Assembly: GCA_900074725.1 (NCBI GenBank)
Contig: LT598454.1
Coordinates: 378,854 to 442,853 of the forward strand
Direction: 5' to 3'
DNA: 64,000 bases
Source: Lachancea dasiensis
Taxonomy: Eukaryota; Ascomycota; Saccharomycetes; Saccharomycetales; Saccharomycetaceae
The position numbers were made by a program, and so were the translations under genes. Position 1 is the first letter of the stretch. Each line of letters opens with the position of its first letter. Positions 10,086 through 20,438 of the stretch are shown here, piece after piece. Under the pieces are notes generated by a model, which saw only the letters and a program-made list of their open reading frames with translations, made no database searches and was not told where the DNA came from.

Positions 10086-10265
10086 TCACAGCTTGGTTGT
10101 ATTACAGCCTTCACAGCTGCACTTCGTACCACATTTACACCTGCTCGACGAGCCCTTGCCGCAGCAAGAGCTCGGGGCCTGCGTGGACGGTAAATTCCCG
10201 GCAGCCGACCGTGGGCCAGATTCTTTGCCAGGATTGCAGGCAGTATTGTTTGACGAGCAAGGCAT
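10086..10265 (-). CDS. Metallothionein-like small cysteine-rich protein
   Basis: 59 codons from ATG 10265 to TGA 10086-10088. Nine cysteines lie at residues 3, 10, 34, 35, 43, 45, 49, 51 and 54. Seven of them crowd the last 26 residues as C-C, C-K-C and C-S-C-E-G-C, with Lys, Gly and Ser between and no aromatic residue in the whole protein. That is the pattern of fungal metallothioneins such as Cup1 and Crs5, which bind Cu(I), Zn and Cd in the cytosol. The Cys-poor N-terminal half is not typical. A TATATATA box lies 117 bp upstream of the start and a CTAGAAC direct repeat at 10292/10303. It is divergent from PCH2. No counterpart sits here in S. cerevisiae. The class is likely from composition; metal binding is inferred. 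Confidence 0.72.
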   Translation of the reverse strand: MPCSSNNTACNPGKESGPRSAAGNLPSTQAPSSCCGKGSSSRCKCGTKCSCEGCNTTKL

Positions 10266-10381
10266 GTTTGCCGAGGATAGCTATAATTTCTCTAGAACTT
10301 CGCTAGAACGTCAATGCTTTAAAGGCAGTCGATCGTGGCATTCACAAGAGTAAGCAGCGTTCTATCCATCTCGATAAGCTC

Positions 10382-10389
10382 TATATATA
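10382..10389 (-). promoter_or_regulatory. TATA box (TATATATA)
   Basis: Perfect TATATATA, self-complementary, 117 bp upstream of the metallothionein-like ATG and 312 bp upstream of PCH2. A strong TATA element suits an inducible stress gene; assignment to that gene is by distance. Confidence 0.5.
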
Positions 10390-10506
10390 ACATTTTCTCA
10401 CGGGACCCGTTATCAGTAATGCCCGCATAAAAATGCCCCATTAAGCATCTGTAGCCAGATCGTTGAAGAGGACAACGAGCATTGTGCACAAAAACATCAC
10501 ACTAGG

Positions 10507-10516
10507 CCGGCGGCTA
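10507..10516 (+). promoter_or_regulatory. URS1-like Ume6 site upstream of PCH2
   Basis: CCGGCGGCTA matches the URS1 consensus TCGGCGGCTA at 9 of 10 positions and ends 184 bp before the PCH2 ATG. In S. cerevisiae, Ume6 bound to URS1 represses early meiotic genes in mitosis, which fits Pch2's meiotic role. Use here is inferred. Confidence 0.5.
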
Positions 10517-10700
10517 TTCCTTAACATGTAGCTATCAAACAACGACGGTCAGACAGCAGAGGCGAGAGTGTTTAGTGTTTAGCGTGCAGCTTGCTAGATA
10601 GAAGAATACAAACCAGGCTAAATAGATCCGTCGCCAAGTTACTATATCCTATATATCTAAGTATCTCGAGGTTAAGTATTGTTGAGGCGAGTTGGCGAAC

Positions 10701-12460
10701 ATGAGATACCTCACCGACGTACGCTTGAAAGGGTCCACCTTTTTGATTATACAGCAGACCCTCCAAGAAGCGGAATCGCAAGGCAGCAGTGACTGCCAGG
10801 GCATCATGTCAAACGCAATCAGGCGGGCTGTGGAAAATAAGGTTCGAAAAATGCGCTTAGAGCTCGACGAGAGAAGCGCCGGTTCCATCTCGGTGAGCTC
10901 TCGAAGCTTTTTGATGGAGGGGCAAGGGTCAATCGAGATCAGCAAGTCGCCGACGGAGGCGCAAGTGAGTATCGTCAGAAGTCTGGTGAAAGTGATCCTC
11001 CACCAGATCACTAGCTTTGGCAGCTATAATCTCTTGGAAGGTCAGGAAAACCTTCTGGTGTCACTCTGCGTTGAAAAACTATATATCGAGCCTCTTGCAC
11101 GGGAACCCACCGTAGGGGGAGGGGACACATGCACCGCAAAGGAGATTGCCAACGTATTTGAAGCTTCCGCGAAAGGCGGAAGCACTCGGGAAACGGCGCC
11201 CGGAGCTTCAATACGCAATAGATTCACCACCAATTGTTACTGCTGCGTAGAGGACTATGCTCCAGTCGAGACGGCCACCAATATCACTGAGGAGTTCGAC
11301 AAGATTGATATCCAAGAAGAGGGAAAGTCTGGCCAAGACGAAGAAACTTTGATTGCCGTACACCCGCTGCTTTCAGGTGTGCCATTGTCGAGCGAAACTT
11401 TGGCTCAAAGTCATATTAGTCTTCTACCATCGTCTCAGTACGAGGGTTTATGGGAATCGCTGCAGTTTGACGAGAACATCAAACAAAGACTGTTTTCTTA
11501 TGCCACGATATCTCTAAAACTTTCTCAATTCTCTCAGCAGAAGGTTTCGCAAGCGCTGGTGTCCAGCAATAAGATCCTTTTGGTGCATGGCCCACCAGGC
11601 ACCGGTAAAACGACGGTTTGCAAGGCTTTGTGCCAGAAGCTCGCCATTCGATACCAAAGAAAGACGCGGAAAGTCTTCCAGCAGAGTGGCTACAACGCTC
11701 TGATGATAGAGCTGTCTTGTTCCCGTATATTCTCCAGATGGTTTGGAGAATCTGCCAAAAATCTGGACAAGATCTTTCAGGATATCGAGAATCTTTTGAA
11801 CGACGAATGCAATAACAAACGTTTTATCTGTTTGCTCATGGATGAGGTGGAAACACTCGCTTCCTCTAGATCATCGCTGATCAGCAAAAACGAGACTACA
11901 GACGGTATAAGGGTGGTCAACACTTTGTTGACTAGATTGGATAGCCTGAAGAAATACGACAACTTCTTGATAATGGCCACTTCAAACTTATTGACTTCAC
12001 TAGATGAAGCATTTTTGGATCGTGCAGATGGTGTTTTTTATTTGGGGAATCCTTCGGAACATGGCACACGCATGATATTAGCGTCCACGATTAGTGAGCT
12101 TCTCCAAACAGGGGTCATTTCCTGCCAAAACAGCCGAAACTTGCTTTACACAGATGACATCCAGAATTCAATTGGATATATTGCTCAGCAATGTGTCGTA
12201 TGAATGGTGAACAAAATACCACTCTTTCCGGGACTTTACCGAGCGCAGTTCCCTACACCCAAAAGAACAAACTCCATACTAACAATTACCGAAACCTACA
12301 GCTGGCTGATATTAGCGGCCGAACTCTGAGAAAATTGCCCTTAGTATGTCTCTCGGAGCACTTGTACTCACTGCCTGTGACCCTCCGCGAATTTATGTTG
12401 GCTTTAGCGATGACGGTTAAACAGAAAACTGCTTGTGCTCAAGCATTATCCCAGCGATGA
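10701..12460 (+). CDS. PCH2: Pch2/TRIP13 AAA+ ATPase of the meiotic checkpoint (one intron)
   Basis: Two exons, 10701-12197 and 12302-12460, joined in phase 0, give 551 residues (S. cerevisiae Pch2 has 564). The start is ATG 10701; the frame's TTG at 10692 is not used. AAA+ signatures are Walker A G-P-P-G-T-G-K-T at residue 297 and Walker B L-L-M-D-E-V-E near 377. The second exon supplies the family's S-G-R-T-L-R-K-L-P block (sensor 2 region), which confirms the splice. Pch2 remodels HORMA proteins such as Hop1 and enforces the pachytene checkpoint. S. cerevisiae PCH2 (YBR186W) also has a 3' intron. A URS1-like site lies upstream. Confidence 0.94.
12198..12301 (+). other. Spliceosomal intron of PCH2 (104 nt)
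   Basis: GTATGA at 12198, TACTAAC branch site at 12277-12283 and ACAG at 12298-12301. Without splicing the reading frame stops at 12201. Removal joins the AAA+ domain to the conserved C-terminal segment. Confidence 0.93.
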
Positions 12461-12701
12461 ACTTCTGCGAATCATTTCATCAATATGAAGCTAATCAAAT
12501 TTCCCATCGTGCTTCATAGATATTCCAACGGTTACAACCCCGTGGGCTATCTCGCTCATCTCATTTGAAACTCATCTCGATGTGACAGAAAAAAAATTTG
12601 ATAACGAAATGGCTTTTAAATTAAAGGTAGAATTTGAGATCTCAACTTGACTTTGGGACCGTAATCTGGCCGCAACTAGAGCATTCTTATACCAATCAGA
12701 G

Positions 12702-13538
12702 ATGGGACTCCTGAGAAAATCTACCTTTATACTATGCGCTTTGGCTTCAGTGGCACTAGCTGCCGATCAAGAATTTAGCGGAGACGAGGGAGAAGTCAAA
12801 GACGGCCCAATGAGATCATTTCTACTGTCAATATCCATGATTGGTGTCTCTGAGATAGGGGATAAAACCTTTTTGATTGCCGCGTTGATGGCAATGCGTT
12901 ACCCAAGAATGCTTGTATTCAGCGCCTCCGCCGGTGCGCTATTTTTAATGACAATTTTGTCCGGTATGGTGGGCAGGACTTTTACGTCGCTGGTTCCCCA
13001 GCGCTACACTCAATTCGTGGCAGGCATTCTCTTTTTGGTTTTTGGCTACAAGCTAACCCTTGAAGGGCTTGCAATGTCGAAGGACATGGGTGTGGAGGAC
13101 GAACTTGCAGAAGTGGAAGAGGAGCTTGCCGTCAAGGATTTGAACAAAAACATGGGACACGTGGAAGGCGGTGGATCTGCTACTTCCGATGCGTCTCACT
13201 CTGTTTGGAAGGGCCTGAACTCTCTCTACGATAAGGTAATGGAGTTAGCCTCCAAAGTTTTCAATCCCATTTCACTTCAAATTTTTGGGATGGTTTTCCT
13301 AGGGGAGTTTGGAGACCGCTCTCAAATCAGCACTATCGCTATGGCCTCCGGTAGTGATTATTGGTTTGTAATACTGGGTGCAATAGTGGGCCACGCTATA
13401 TGCACAGGTGTTGCTGTAGTAGGTGGCAAAATGCTGGCTTCAAAAATCAGCATGAGAACTGTTACATTGGGTGGCGCCTTCTCATTTTTCATTTTCGCTA
13501 TCCTATATGTCGGCGAAGCCTTCGTGAACCCTTACTAA
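12702..13538 (+). CDS. GDT1: Gdt1, Golgi Ca2+/Mn2+:H+ antiporter of the TMEM165 family
   Basis: 278 codons. An N-terminal signal peptide (residues 1-20, L-C-A-L-A-S-V-A-L-A-A) precedes two homologous three-helix halves. Each half has the UPF0016 signature: E-I-G-D-K-T-F near residue 51 and E-F-G-D-R-S-Q near 203. The acidic residues bind the transported cation in the family. An acidic cytosolic loop separates the halves (about residues 126-165). Gdt1 supplies Mn2+ to Golgi glycosyltransferases and helps Ca2+ homeostasis together with Pmr1. Corresponds to YBR187W. It follows PCH2 by 241 bp on the same strand. Confidence 0.96.
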   Translation: MGLLRKSTFILCALASVALAADQEFSGDEGEVKDGPMRSFLLSISMIGVSEIGDKTFLIAALMAMRYPRMLVFSASAGALFLMTILSGMVGRTFTSLVPQRYTQFVAGILFLVFGYKLTLEGLAMSKDMGVEDELAEVEEELAVKDLNKNMGHVEGGGSATSDASHSVWKGLNSLYDKVMELASKVFNPISLQIFGMVFLGEFGDRSQISTIAMASGSDYWFVILGAIVGHAICTGVAVVGGKMLASKISMRTVTLGGAFSFFIFAILYVGEAFVNPY

Positions 13539-13605
13539 TGGTTTGGAAGTATTTATTATTAACTTTGGTTTTTTGATGGCAACATTTTAAAGTAGACTCT
13601 TCTCT

Positions 13606-14010
13606 TTACGTATCTTCTACCGTGGAGCTTTCTGTCAAAAGCCTCTGTCGTACAAGCCTCTTGATCGCCTCTTGTGTGCGATTTTCTAGCTCGTCTAGGT
13701 CGGGTTGGAGCTTCTTTTGTAAATCACTAGTTGGCTTTATCATGGTCGCGACCTTTTCGCTATTCTCGTCTCTGCTATTCTCGTTTGGCTTATTAGGGGC
13801 TTTCTCTGAGCTGTCACGATGTGGAGTATCATGCAGAGAAACAAAAGGGCTACTTGAATTTGATTCAGCTCCCACAATTTCCGCTTCGGCTATTGCTCGA
13901 TCTTGTGTCTTTCGGGTATCATCACTCAGAGTGCCTGTTCGTAGGCCCTTGCTGGCCAACAGCTCAAGTCTCTTCTTTCTCTCGTTGAGTTGATCTTGCA
14001 GTGAACTCAT
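13606..14010 (-). CDS. NTC20: Ntc20, Prp19-complex splicing factor
   Basis: 134 codons from ATG 14010 (S. cerevisiae Ntc20, YBR188C, has 140). The N-terminus (L-Q-D-Q-L-N-E-R-K-K-R-L-E-L-L) is a charged coiled-coil start, the middle is polar and low in complexity, and the C-terminal 45 residues again look helical (D-L-Q-K-K-L-Q-P-D-L-D-E-L-E). Ntc20 is a small accessory subunit of the NineTeen complex, which stabilises the activated spliceosome. Size, context and the N-terminal match support the call. It is convergent with GDT1. Confidence 0.88.
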   Translation of the reverse strand: MSSLQDQLNERKKRLELLASKGLRTGTLSDDTRKTQDRAIAEAEIVGAESNSSSPFVSLHDTPHRDSSEKAPNKPNENSRDENSEKVATMIKPTSDLQKKLQPDLDELENRTQEAIKRLVRQRLLTESSTVEDT

Positions 14011-14262
14011 TCGAAAGTTCCCTTCTGATTATTGTATCACTCTTTCACCTTTCAGTGGGGCGTCTGTTTAACGGAAATCCTTAATTCTTAACTTATGACT
14101 CTCATTGTTCGTAAATTCTTAAAAGGATGAGATACAGATACATACACCAGAATGGTACCGTAAATACACAGCGTATTTATACTGGTCAGTATATTACATT
14201 CAGACTCTCTGTGAGTATGATTCTATGTGAATATGATTCTATATGCAATGCAAAAGAGCGTT

Positions 14263-17200
14263 TCAACGCAAAGTTTTGATGAAGTTATCCAAATTGTACT
14301 CTTCTTCGTACTGCTTGGTGTCCCATAGTTCAGTAAGTTCACCAACGGCTTCCTTAGCTTTTCCAGTTAAGCCGGTTTCATTGACGATTTCATCAAGCTT
14401 GCCGTCATTATTTTTAGGCTCATTCTCTTGCGAGGGAACATTGTCGGTGTCGAACAAGTCGAGTAGTTGATGAGTATCCATAGAAGCCAATCCTGAATTT
14501 TGTTGATTTATGACCGTTGATGCTATGTTCATTTTGAACTTTTGAAGACCCATAATCTTTTCCTCAAGAGTACCTCTGGTGATTATTCTGTACACATTGA
14601 CGACCTTTTTCTGACCCAAACGATGGGCTCTATCCATTGCCTGAAGGTCATTCATAGGATTCCAGTCATGCTCTATGAAAATAACAGTGTCAGCTCCCGT
14701 GAGATTTAGCCCCAGACCACCAACTTTTGTAGTCAGTAAGAGACAGTCGATTGAAGGATCTTCGTTGAACTTGCGTACCACTGCCTGCCTGTCACGCGAT
14801 TCAATACTACCGTCAAGTCGCATGTAAGTTACGGAAGGCATGCATTTCTTGAAGAGGTCATTTTCAACCATGTCTAGCATATCCTTCAACTGACAGAAAA
14901 TCAGGGCGCGGTGCTGGCTAATGACACTCTCTGTAGAAGGCAAAGAAAACTTTGTCTTCTTCTCTGTGTCCTGAGTACCAATGCCACACTCTAAAAGTAA
15001 ATTTTTCAGGGCACCTAGTTTTGGTGCGTGGGATATGTCGTCCAAACTGAAGCCAGTTTGCTTCAAATATTCTTGGACCTGGAACCATTGTGGATGGTTT
15101 CTGGAAAGGACTAGTGACGGATGGTTACAGAGCTTCCTCATATACTGCAAAGCTTGGAAAATGTGCTGTTTGTTATCCACCTCGGATACATGCTCGATAT
15201 CCTGCTCTACATTTGTTTTCTGTTTCTTTGCGAAATCTTTGTATAGCTGTTTCTGCAAATCACTCAATTCACAGTAATAGTCTTGGATGATCTTTGGAGG
15301 AAGGTCAGATAAGACGTCTTCTTTGAGTCTCCGCAACATGAATGGAAGGACCTGCTTATGCAATGCATCTAGGGCCAAAGCCCCAGCTTCTTGTTCTTTT
15401 GATGACGTCTTACTGTTCCTGGACGCGGCTATTGGTTTTGCAAACCTCTCGTGAAACATTTTTTCTGTCCCCAGAAAGCCTGGCATTAAAAAGTCAAACA
15501 AGGACCACAGCTCAACAACATTATTTTGGATAGGTGTTCCTGTCAAGATCAACCTATGGTTAGCTCTTACCATCTTGACTGCTTTAGCTAACTTGGATTG
15601 TGCATTTTTGATGATATGGCCCTCGTCCAGGACACAGTAATTGAAGTCATATTTGCCTACGATATCGACATCGTTCCTAGCCACATCATATGATGTGACA
15701 ACAATGTCAGCTTCAGCCAGCTTGTTTCTGAGCGGATATCTTGTTGAAGGTCCACCAGCAAAAACTAATACTTTCAAGAAAGGGGCATACTGCATAAACT
15801 CTTGTTCCCAATGACCCGTCAGGGATGGAGGGCAGACAATTAAGGAAGGCAGCGGTCTCATTTCTCTAGCTTGCGTTTTCTCATACTCCTCGTTTCTCAA
15901 ATACTGATCACTGGCAATAATGCAAATTGTTTGTAGCGTTTTACCCAAACCCATATCATCACAAAGAATGCCATGTAGGTGATACTGGTTTAAGAAGGCC
16001 AACCAGTTGACACCGTCCTGCTGGTACTTTCTTAAAGTGGCCTTTATAGCAACTGGACACTGGAACGGTTTTGCTTTAGAGGGATCCATCATTTGCTGTA
16101 TAAAGTCCCGCTCCTTTTCACGACCTTCCATCAACTCCTTGGGCAAGCCCTCGGGGTCTGGGATACCGGCTTCCAGAGGAACTAGCTTGATGATGGATGC
16201 GAAAGTAGAAGTGGCGAGTGTTCTGATATCCTGGTTAGAGTCACTCATACGACCTAAGAGAGGAACAATGAGAAAGACAACATAAGGCAGAATATTGCTG
16301 CCCATACACAGCGCTAGATGGTACACCAGCTCTGTTGCACCTTGTCTATCTGTCACCGATGACGGGTTACTCGTCAAAGGCAAAACCTGTTGTATGATAA
16401 ATGGAATGACTTGAATGGGCAGGGTGCTGGCCAGATCGGCCAGAGTTCTCGCAGCTGAGTACCTGAACACAGCAAGGTCTGATTTCAAAAATCCCACGAG
16501 GCTGGGTAAACGAGGTAAAATTTCATGACTCTGAACGTCACTGCTCATATAAACAACCAAGGCCCTAAGAACACCCAATGCGTCGACAATTTCCTGGCCC
16601 ATTTTAGGATCGGATAGAGTGATTTTTTGTTCATGCGCAGATCCTTCTAAAGGATCGAAAATAATACCTTTGACCTGTGGCACAGCTTCTAAAACACTTG
16701 ATCCGAGGCGAATAAAAAGTTCACTCAATGTATACATTGCACCCTTACGCTTAACCTGTGCTTCCTGTGCCAATTTTTTGGCCTCTACGTCAGTTTGGGA
16801 AGCCAATGCACTTTGCTCTCTGATTAGCGTCAATATACGATCTGCATATTGAGAGTTGGGAGCAAATTCTGGGACTTCAGAAGTATCAACGCACAGAAAT
16901 CCACATAGGTTTTTGATAATTTTGTTAGCCACACTGGCCTTCGATTGTTTTACCAATTCCACTACCAAATTTAAGATAGCGTCACCAGATCTCCTTTGTA
17001 AAATCTCGTAATGTTCCTCTTTTATACTATCCATCAAAGACCTGATAAATGGGTTCAACTTCACAGGAAGACCACCAAAAAGCAAAGTTGCAGAAGCATA
17101 GTTCGCAAGTACATTGCAGGCCCGTGACCTTTGAGCCTCTTTAGCTGTCTCAATTGCTTGAAGAACACGATACTTAGCATCGTCGATAGGCTTTTTGGCG

Positions 17201-19932
17201 AGAATTTTATGCGAGTTGCTTAAATGCCGGAATAGTTTATCAGCTGTCTCACCGTATGTTTTCTCTGCTGTTTCAATCCCGAAAGCTTCAGGGCCTGCTT
17301 CTGACTCTCCTTGAACAATAATAGCCAGCTGGGGTAGCCTTCGCGGGGAAATACCACCAGCATCAGCGTATGTTGATAGCAAGCTTTGACACTGAGTCCT
17401 TAAGGCCTTGAGGCTCGGTACTAATTCGCGAAAAACAGGTAAAGTAGATGAGTCTGTCAGATTTTCAATGAATATTGGGCCAAATCCTTCGGCTATGAAG
17501 TTTTTCAATCTTTCACCATCGTCGTCAGTCGGCTGATTTGATAAGTTTGAGCACAGCTCAGATATAATAATTGCTACGAGCATGCGAGGTGTCGCATAAG
17601 GTAGCTTCAAACAGTCCAGGAGAACATTTGCGAAAAATGACTTGAGTGTGGATTCTTGAAACATTGAAAGAGTGATACCGAGGGCTTTTGCACCCAGCAC
17701 TCTTGTGTTGAAGATAACTTCAGTGCCCAAAAGCGTAATGTCACCAGCGATCATCGGAGCATCGATATTCACGCGCTCACTGTTAGCTGGAGGGGGGATA
17801 TCGGACTTGAGATCTGCATGCGTACTTCTTTTTCTCTCGGAAATAAGCTGGTAATGTTGAGAGGGTTTCAGAATATATTGCAATTCCATGTTATAGCTCT
17901 TTCCGTGCTCCCCAATAGGAGTTATCAGTAAGTGCAAAATTGGCGCCAAGTGCTTGCCGAATAAGTGATCCAGACTTTTATCCGGGTTCTTATTGCGGTA
18001 CTCATTCAACATAGAGATGTAGACGTCAAAAGAAGACTCTAGAACTTGGGGATTTTGCTCTAATAGTATGTTTTGGAAGATTAGCCTAAAGATCTTACCG
18101 TTGATCCAGTGCTTAACAAAATCATCTTGAATCGAGAGAAAAGCCTTGAGAAGATTCAAAACAGCCTTCCTTACATTTGTAATGGAATGTCTTAAGAAGG
18201 GGTACAGCTTAGGAACAAGGCTTTTGAAAGACCACTCTTGAGGATGTGCTAACGCTTTCGACTTCAAAACGTCCAAAACTTTTTGTTGCTCACAGAGCTT
18301 TGCTAAGAGATCCATCACGGACCCGACGCTTGACGATAGATCGTCCTCAAGGTGAGTCAGCAAAGACCATATAGTGCTCAACACCAAGTCGATCATGTTT
18401 GCCTCCAGTTGAACAAACTCCATAGCGATTGGGGCCAGAATCGCAGCGGCCACACTCTGGACGTCATCGTTATGCTCTTTCAAGCCATAAAGGACAATAT
18501 TAACCACATTGTCTAATAAATTGTTCTGGAACAGAAAGTTAGTTTTGATCCCAACGAAATACCTAACGCCTAATAAGCCACCGTGAGTAGCCTCCCAAAT
18601 TTTGTTTGGAAGCCCCACTGTCTTTGGGTCTTGCAACACCAGCTGTTCAAGCGCTCCAAATACTTGTATACTTAAATCGTCGTCCAGGTGAACCAACAAT
18701 GCGGCCAAGGTCTGCGCCACTGATTCTCGAACTGGAGCAACCACCGTGTCGTATACGAAATCCCCAAATCTGTCCAAAGCAAAAACCGTCAAGAGCCGCG
18801 TTGCCAAGTCCTCCAAAGCTCTGCGATTTCTGCGATCGTTTTCCACTTTAGACTTTCCCTTGATCCTGGCCACACTTTTGGCGTGTTTTTTAATTATCTC
18901 CCGCAGACCGAGCGCAGCTGCATGACGAATTTCCCAGGCATCATTGATGAGGCCGTCCAACAATAGTTCGTAAATGCCTTGGAACTGCCACACGAGCCCT
19001 GCAACACTATCGTGCTTCTCCAAAATTGGATTTACCATGCTTTCTACCATTATCCTTTTAGAGTCCGACTGCTCTGTGATCTCAAGCTTAGAATTGCTTA
19101 GCATGGTGGGTGACGGGGTGGGACTTTGACTAGAGTCCTCCTGTGCAACGAGATTGCGTGAGATGGAACTCTGCGATATATCTACTGGCTTCTTTATGGT
19201 AGTCTTAGCCTGAATTTTGCGTTTACGCTTGGCCATGGCCATCATTCTCGCGCTCTTCTTGGAAGCGTCCGACGTCTCCTTCGCTGGTGCTGCCAAGTCT
19301 ACGTTCGGCGGCGCGTTCAAGGCCCCCTCGCTTTTTACAGATGAGCCTTGAACTTTGGGCACTTTGTTGGCATACGGGTCCGAAACTGCCAACATTGCGG
19401 CGGAATCCGCTGCAGCGCCATAGTCATCGATGCTGGCGGCCAAGAGCACTCTTCCAGACTTCAATACGCCATGCAGACTCCACTCCGCCAAGGAAAAAAG
19501 ATTGCTGTCGTCTTGAAGCGTTTTCCACTCCTTGGTATCGTCCACCTCTTCCAATTTGAGCCGTAGTTCATGTTCTAACTTTACTTTTGCGGATTCCAGT
19601 TCTTCGGCCCTGACAGGACCAGAGCTCTCGACTTTCAGAGCGGCTTCGCCGCCGCTATGGCCGTGGTCCTCATCCTCGACGTCGTCGGCGTTCGGGTCCC
19701 AGGCAGGCGAGTTGGATACAATCCCGCCCACGGCACGCGCCGTTGTTGTACGTGTCTCCCACTTCTTCGACATCAGGAACGGATACACACGAGACAGCAG
19801 CGACAGCGTGTCTTCGGGATGCTGTTTGGCTAAATCGCCAAGCTGATCGGCGGCCATGTTCCGCACCACCTGAGTGGATCCCGTTTCCAGGAGGACCACT
19901 TGCCGGTCCAAACGCGATACCGGTGCTGACAT
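14263..19932 (-). CDS. MOT1: Mot1, Swi2/Snf2-family ATPase that removes TBP from DNA
   Basis: 1889 codons, the largest gene here (S. cerevisiae Mot1, YPL082C, has 1867). The N-terminal two thirds form the HEAT-repeat array that clamps TBP. The ATPase starts near residue 1290 with L-R-K-Y-Q-Q-D-G-V-N-W-L, Walker A D-D-M-G-L-G-K-T near 1325, the D-E-G-H box near 1432 and the helicase C motif D-R-A-H-R-L-G-Q near 1770. Lys-rich linker segments (K-R-K-R-K) lie near residue 235. Mot1 uses ATP to dissociate TBP and redistributes it between TATA and TATA-less promoters. Single uninterrupted frame, complete at both ends. Confidence 0.97.
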   Translation of the reverse strand: MSAPVSRLDRQVVLLETGSTQVVRNMAADQLGDLAKQHPEDTLSLLSRVYPFLMSKKWETRTTTARAVGGIVSNSPAWDPNADDVEDEDHGHSGGEAALKVESSGPVRAEELESAKVKLEHELRLKLEEVDDTKEWKTLQDDSNLFSLAEWSLHGVLKSGRVLLAASIDDYGAAADSAAMLAVSDPYANKVPKVQGSSVKSEGALNAPPNVDLAAPAKETSDASKKSARMMAMAKRKRKIQAKTTIKKPVDISQSSISRNLVAQEDSSQSPTPSPTMLSNSKLEITEQSDSKRIMVESMVNPILEKHDSVAGLVWQFQGIYELLLDGLINDAWEIRHAAALGLREIIKKHAKSVARIKGKSKVENDRRNRRALEDLATRLLTVFALDRFGDFVYDTVVAPVRESVAQTLAALLVHLDDDLSIQVFGALEQLVLQDPKTVGLPNKIWEATHGGLLGVRYFVGIKTNFLFQNNLLDNVVNIVLYGLKEHNDDVQSVAAAILAPIAMEFVQLEANMIDLVLSTIWSLLTHLEDDLSSSVGSVMDLLAKLCEQQKVLDVLKSKALAHPQEWSFKSLVPKLYPFLRHSITNVRKAVLNLLKAFLSIQDDFVKHWINGKIFRLIFQNILLEQNPQVLESSFDVYISMLNEYRNKNPDKSLDHLFGKHLAPILHLLITPIGEHGKSYNMELQYILKPSQHYQLISERKRSTHADLKSDIPPPANSERVNIDAPMIAGDITLLGTEVIFNTRVLGAKALGITLSMFQESTLKSFFANVLLDCLKLPYATPRMLVAIIISELCSNLSNQPTDDDGERLKNFIAEGFGPIFIENLTDSSTLPVFRELVPSLKALRTQCQSLLSTYADAGGISPRRLPQLAIIVQGESEAGPEAFGIETAEKTYGETADKLFRHLSNSHKILAKKPIDDAKYRVLQAIETAKEAQRSRACNVLANYASATLLFGGLPVKLNPFIRSLMDSIKEEHYEILQRRSGDAILNLVVELVKQSKASVANKIIKNLCGFLCVDTSEVPEFAPNSQYADRILTLIREQSALASQTDVEAKKLAQEAQVKRKGAMYTLSELFIRLGSSVLEAVPQVKGIIFDPLEGSAHEQKITLSDPKMGQEIVDALGVLRALVVYMSSDVQSHEILPRLPSLVGFLKSDLAVFRYSAARTLADLASTLPIQVIPFIIQQVLPLTSNPSSVTDRQGATELVYHLALCMGSNILPYVVFLIVPLLGRMSDSNQDIRTLATSTFASIIKLVPLEAGIPDPEGLPKELMEGREKERDFIQQMMDPSKAKPFQCPVAIKATLRKYQQDGVNWLAFLNQYHLHGILCDDMGLGKTLQTICIIASDQYLRNEEYEKTQAREMRPLPSLIVCPPSLTGHWEQEFMQYAPFLKVLVFAGGPSTRYPLRNKLAEADIVVTSYDVARNDVDIVGKYDFNYCVLDEGHIIKNAQSKLAKAVKMVRANHRLILTGTPIQNNVVELWSLFDFLMPGFLGTEKMFHERFAKPIAASRNSKTSSKEQEAGALALDALHKQVLPFMLRRLKEDVLSDLPPKIIQDYYCELSDLQKQLYKDFAKKQKTNVEQDIEHVSEVDNKQHIFQALQYMRKLCNHPSLVLSRNHPQWFQVQEYLKQTGFSLDDISHAPKLGALKNLLLECGIGTQDTEKKTKFSLPSTESVISQHRALIFCQLKDMLDMVENDLFKKCMPSVTYMRLDGSIESRDRQAVVRKFNEDPSIDCLLLTTKVGGLGLNLTGADTVIFIEHDWNPMNDLQAMDRAHRLGQKKVVNVYRIITRGTLEEKIMGLQKFKMNIASTVINQQNSGLASMDTHQLLDLFDTDNVPSQENEPKNNDGKLDEIVNETGLTGKAKEAVGELTELWDTKQYEEEYNLDNFIKTLR

Positions 19933-20438
19933 GTCCCCAGTGTGTGCGTGTTGTGTACGCTATGCAATGCTATGCTGAGTTGTGCTTTGTTATGCTTTGT
20001 GCGATGGTGGAGAGATCACTCAACGCGACACTTCGGCGGCTGTGCGCTAAAAATAATCACCTATGCAAAAGCGCTGACGTAACCAGGAAATCCTCGAATT
20101 ACGTAATGACCGCAAAAACGAAAAACTCCCCTGACCCCAAGGGATTGTTCGATGCTTGTGCCGCCAAATAAACCCGCCGGAAAAAAAAGATTATGATAAA
20201 ACCGGCACCTGACCGCAGCCGTAATCACTGGATACGAACGAGTAAATGCCGACCCAGATCATTCTATCACCGTCCAACCTTCCACACGCCCTCTTCGTAT
20301 TCTCACGTCTCTTATATAGAACGCAACGCTGTCATTGCTCAACTGGGAAAAAAACAAAGTCCAGAGCGCGCCCCTTCTGTAGAAGCGAGGTCGGGTAACA
20401 GAAAAAATTTTCCGGGCACGAGTATTTCCTCGTACATA

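Larger units (their letters stand above)
10266..10700. other. Divergent promoter region, metallothionein-like gene / PCH2
   Basis: 435 bp between two divergently transcribed genes. It holds a direct repeat and a TATA box near the metallothionein-like gene and a URS1-like element on the PCH2 side. I see no further gene in it. Confidence 0.5.
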
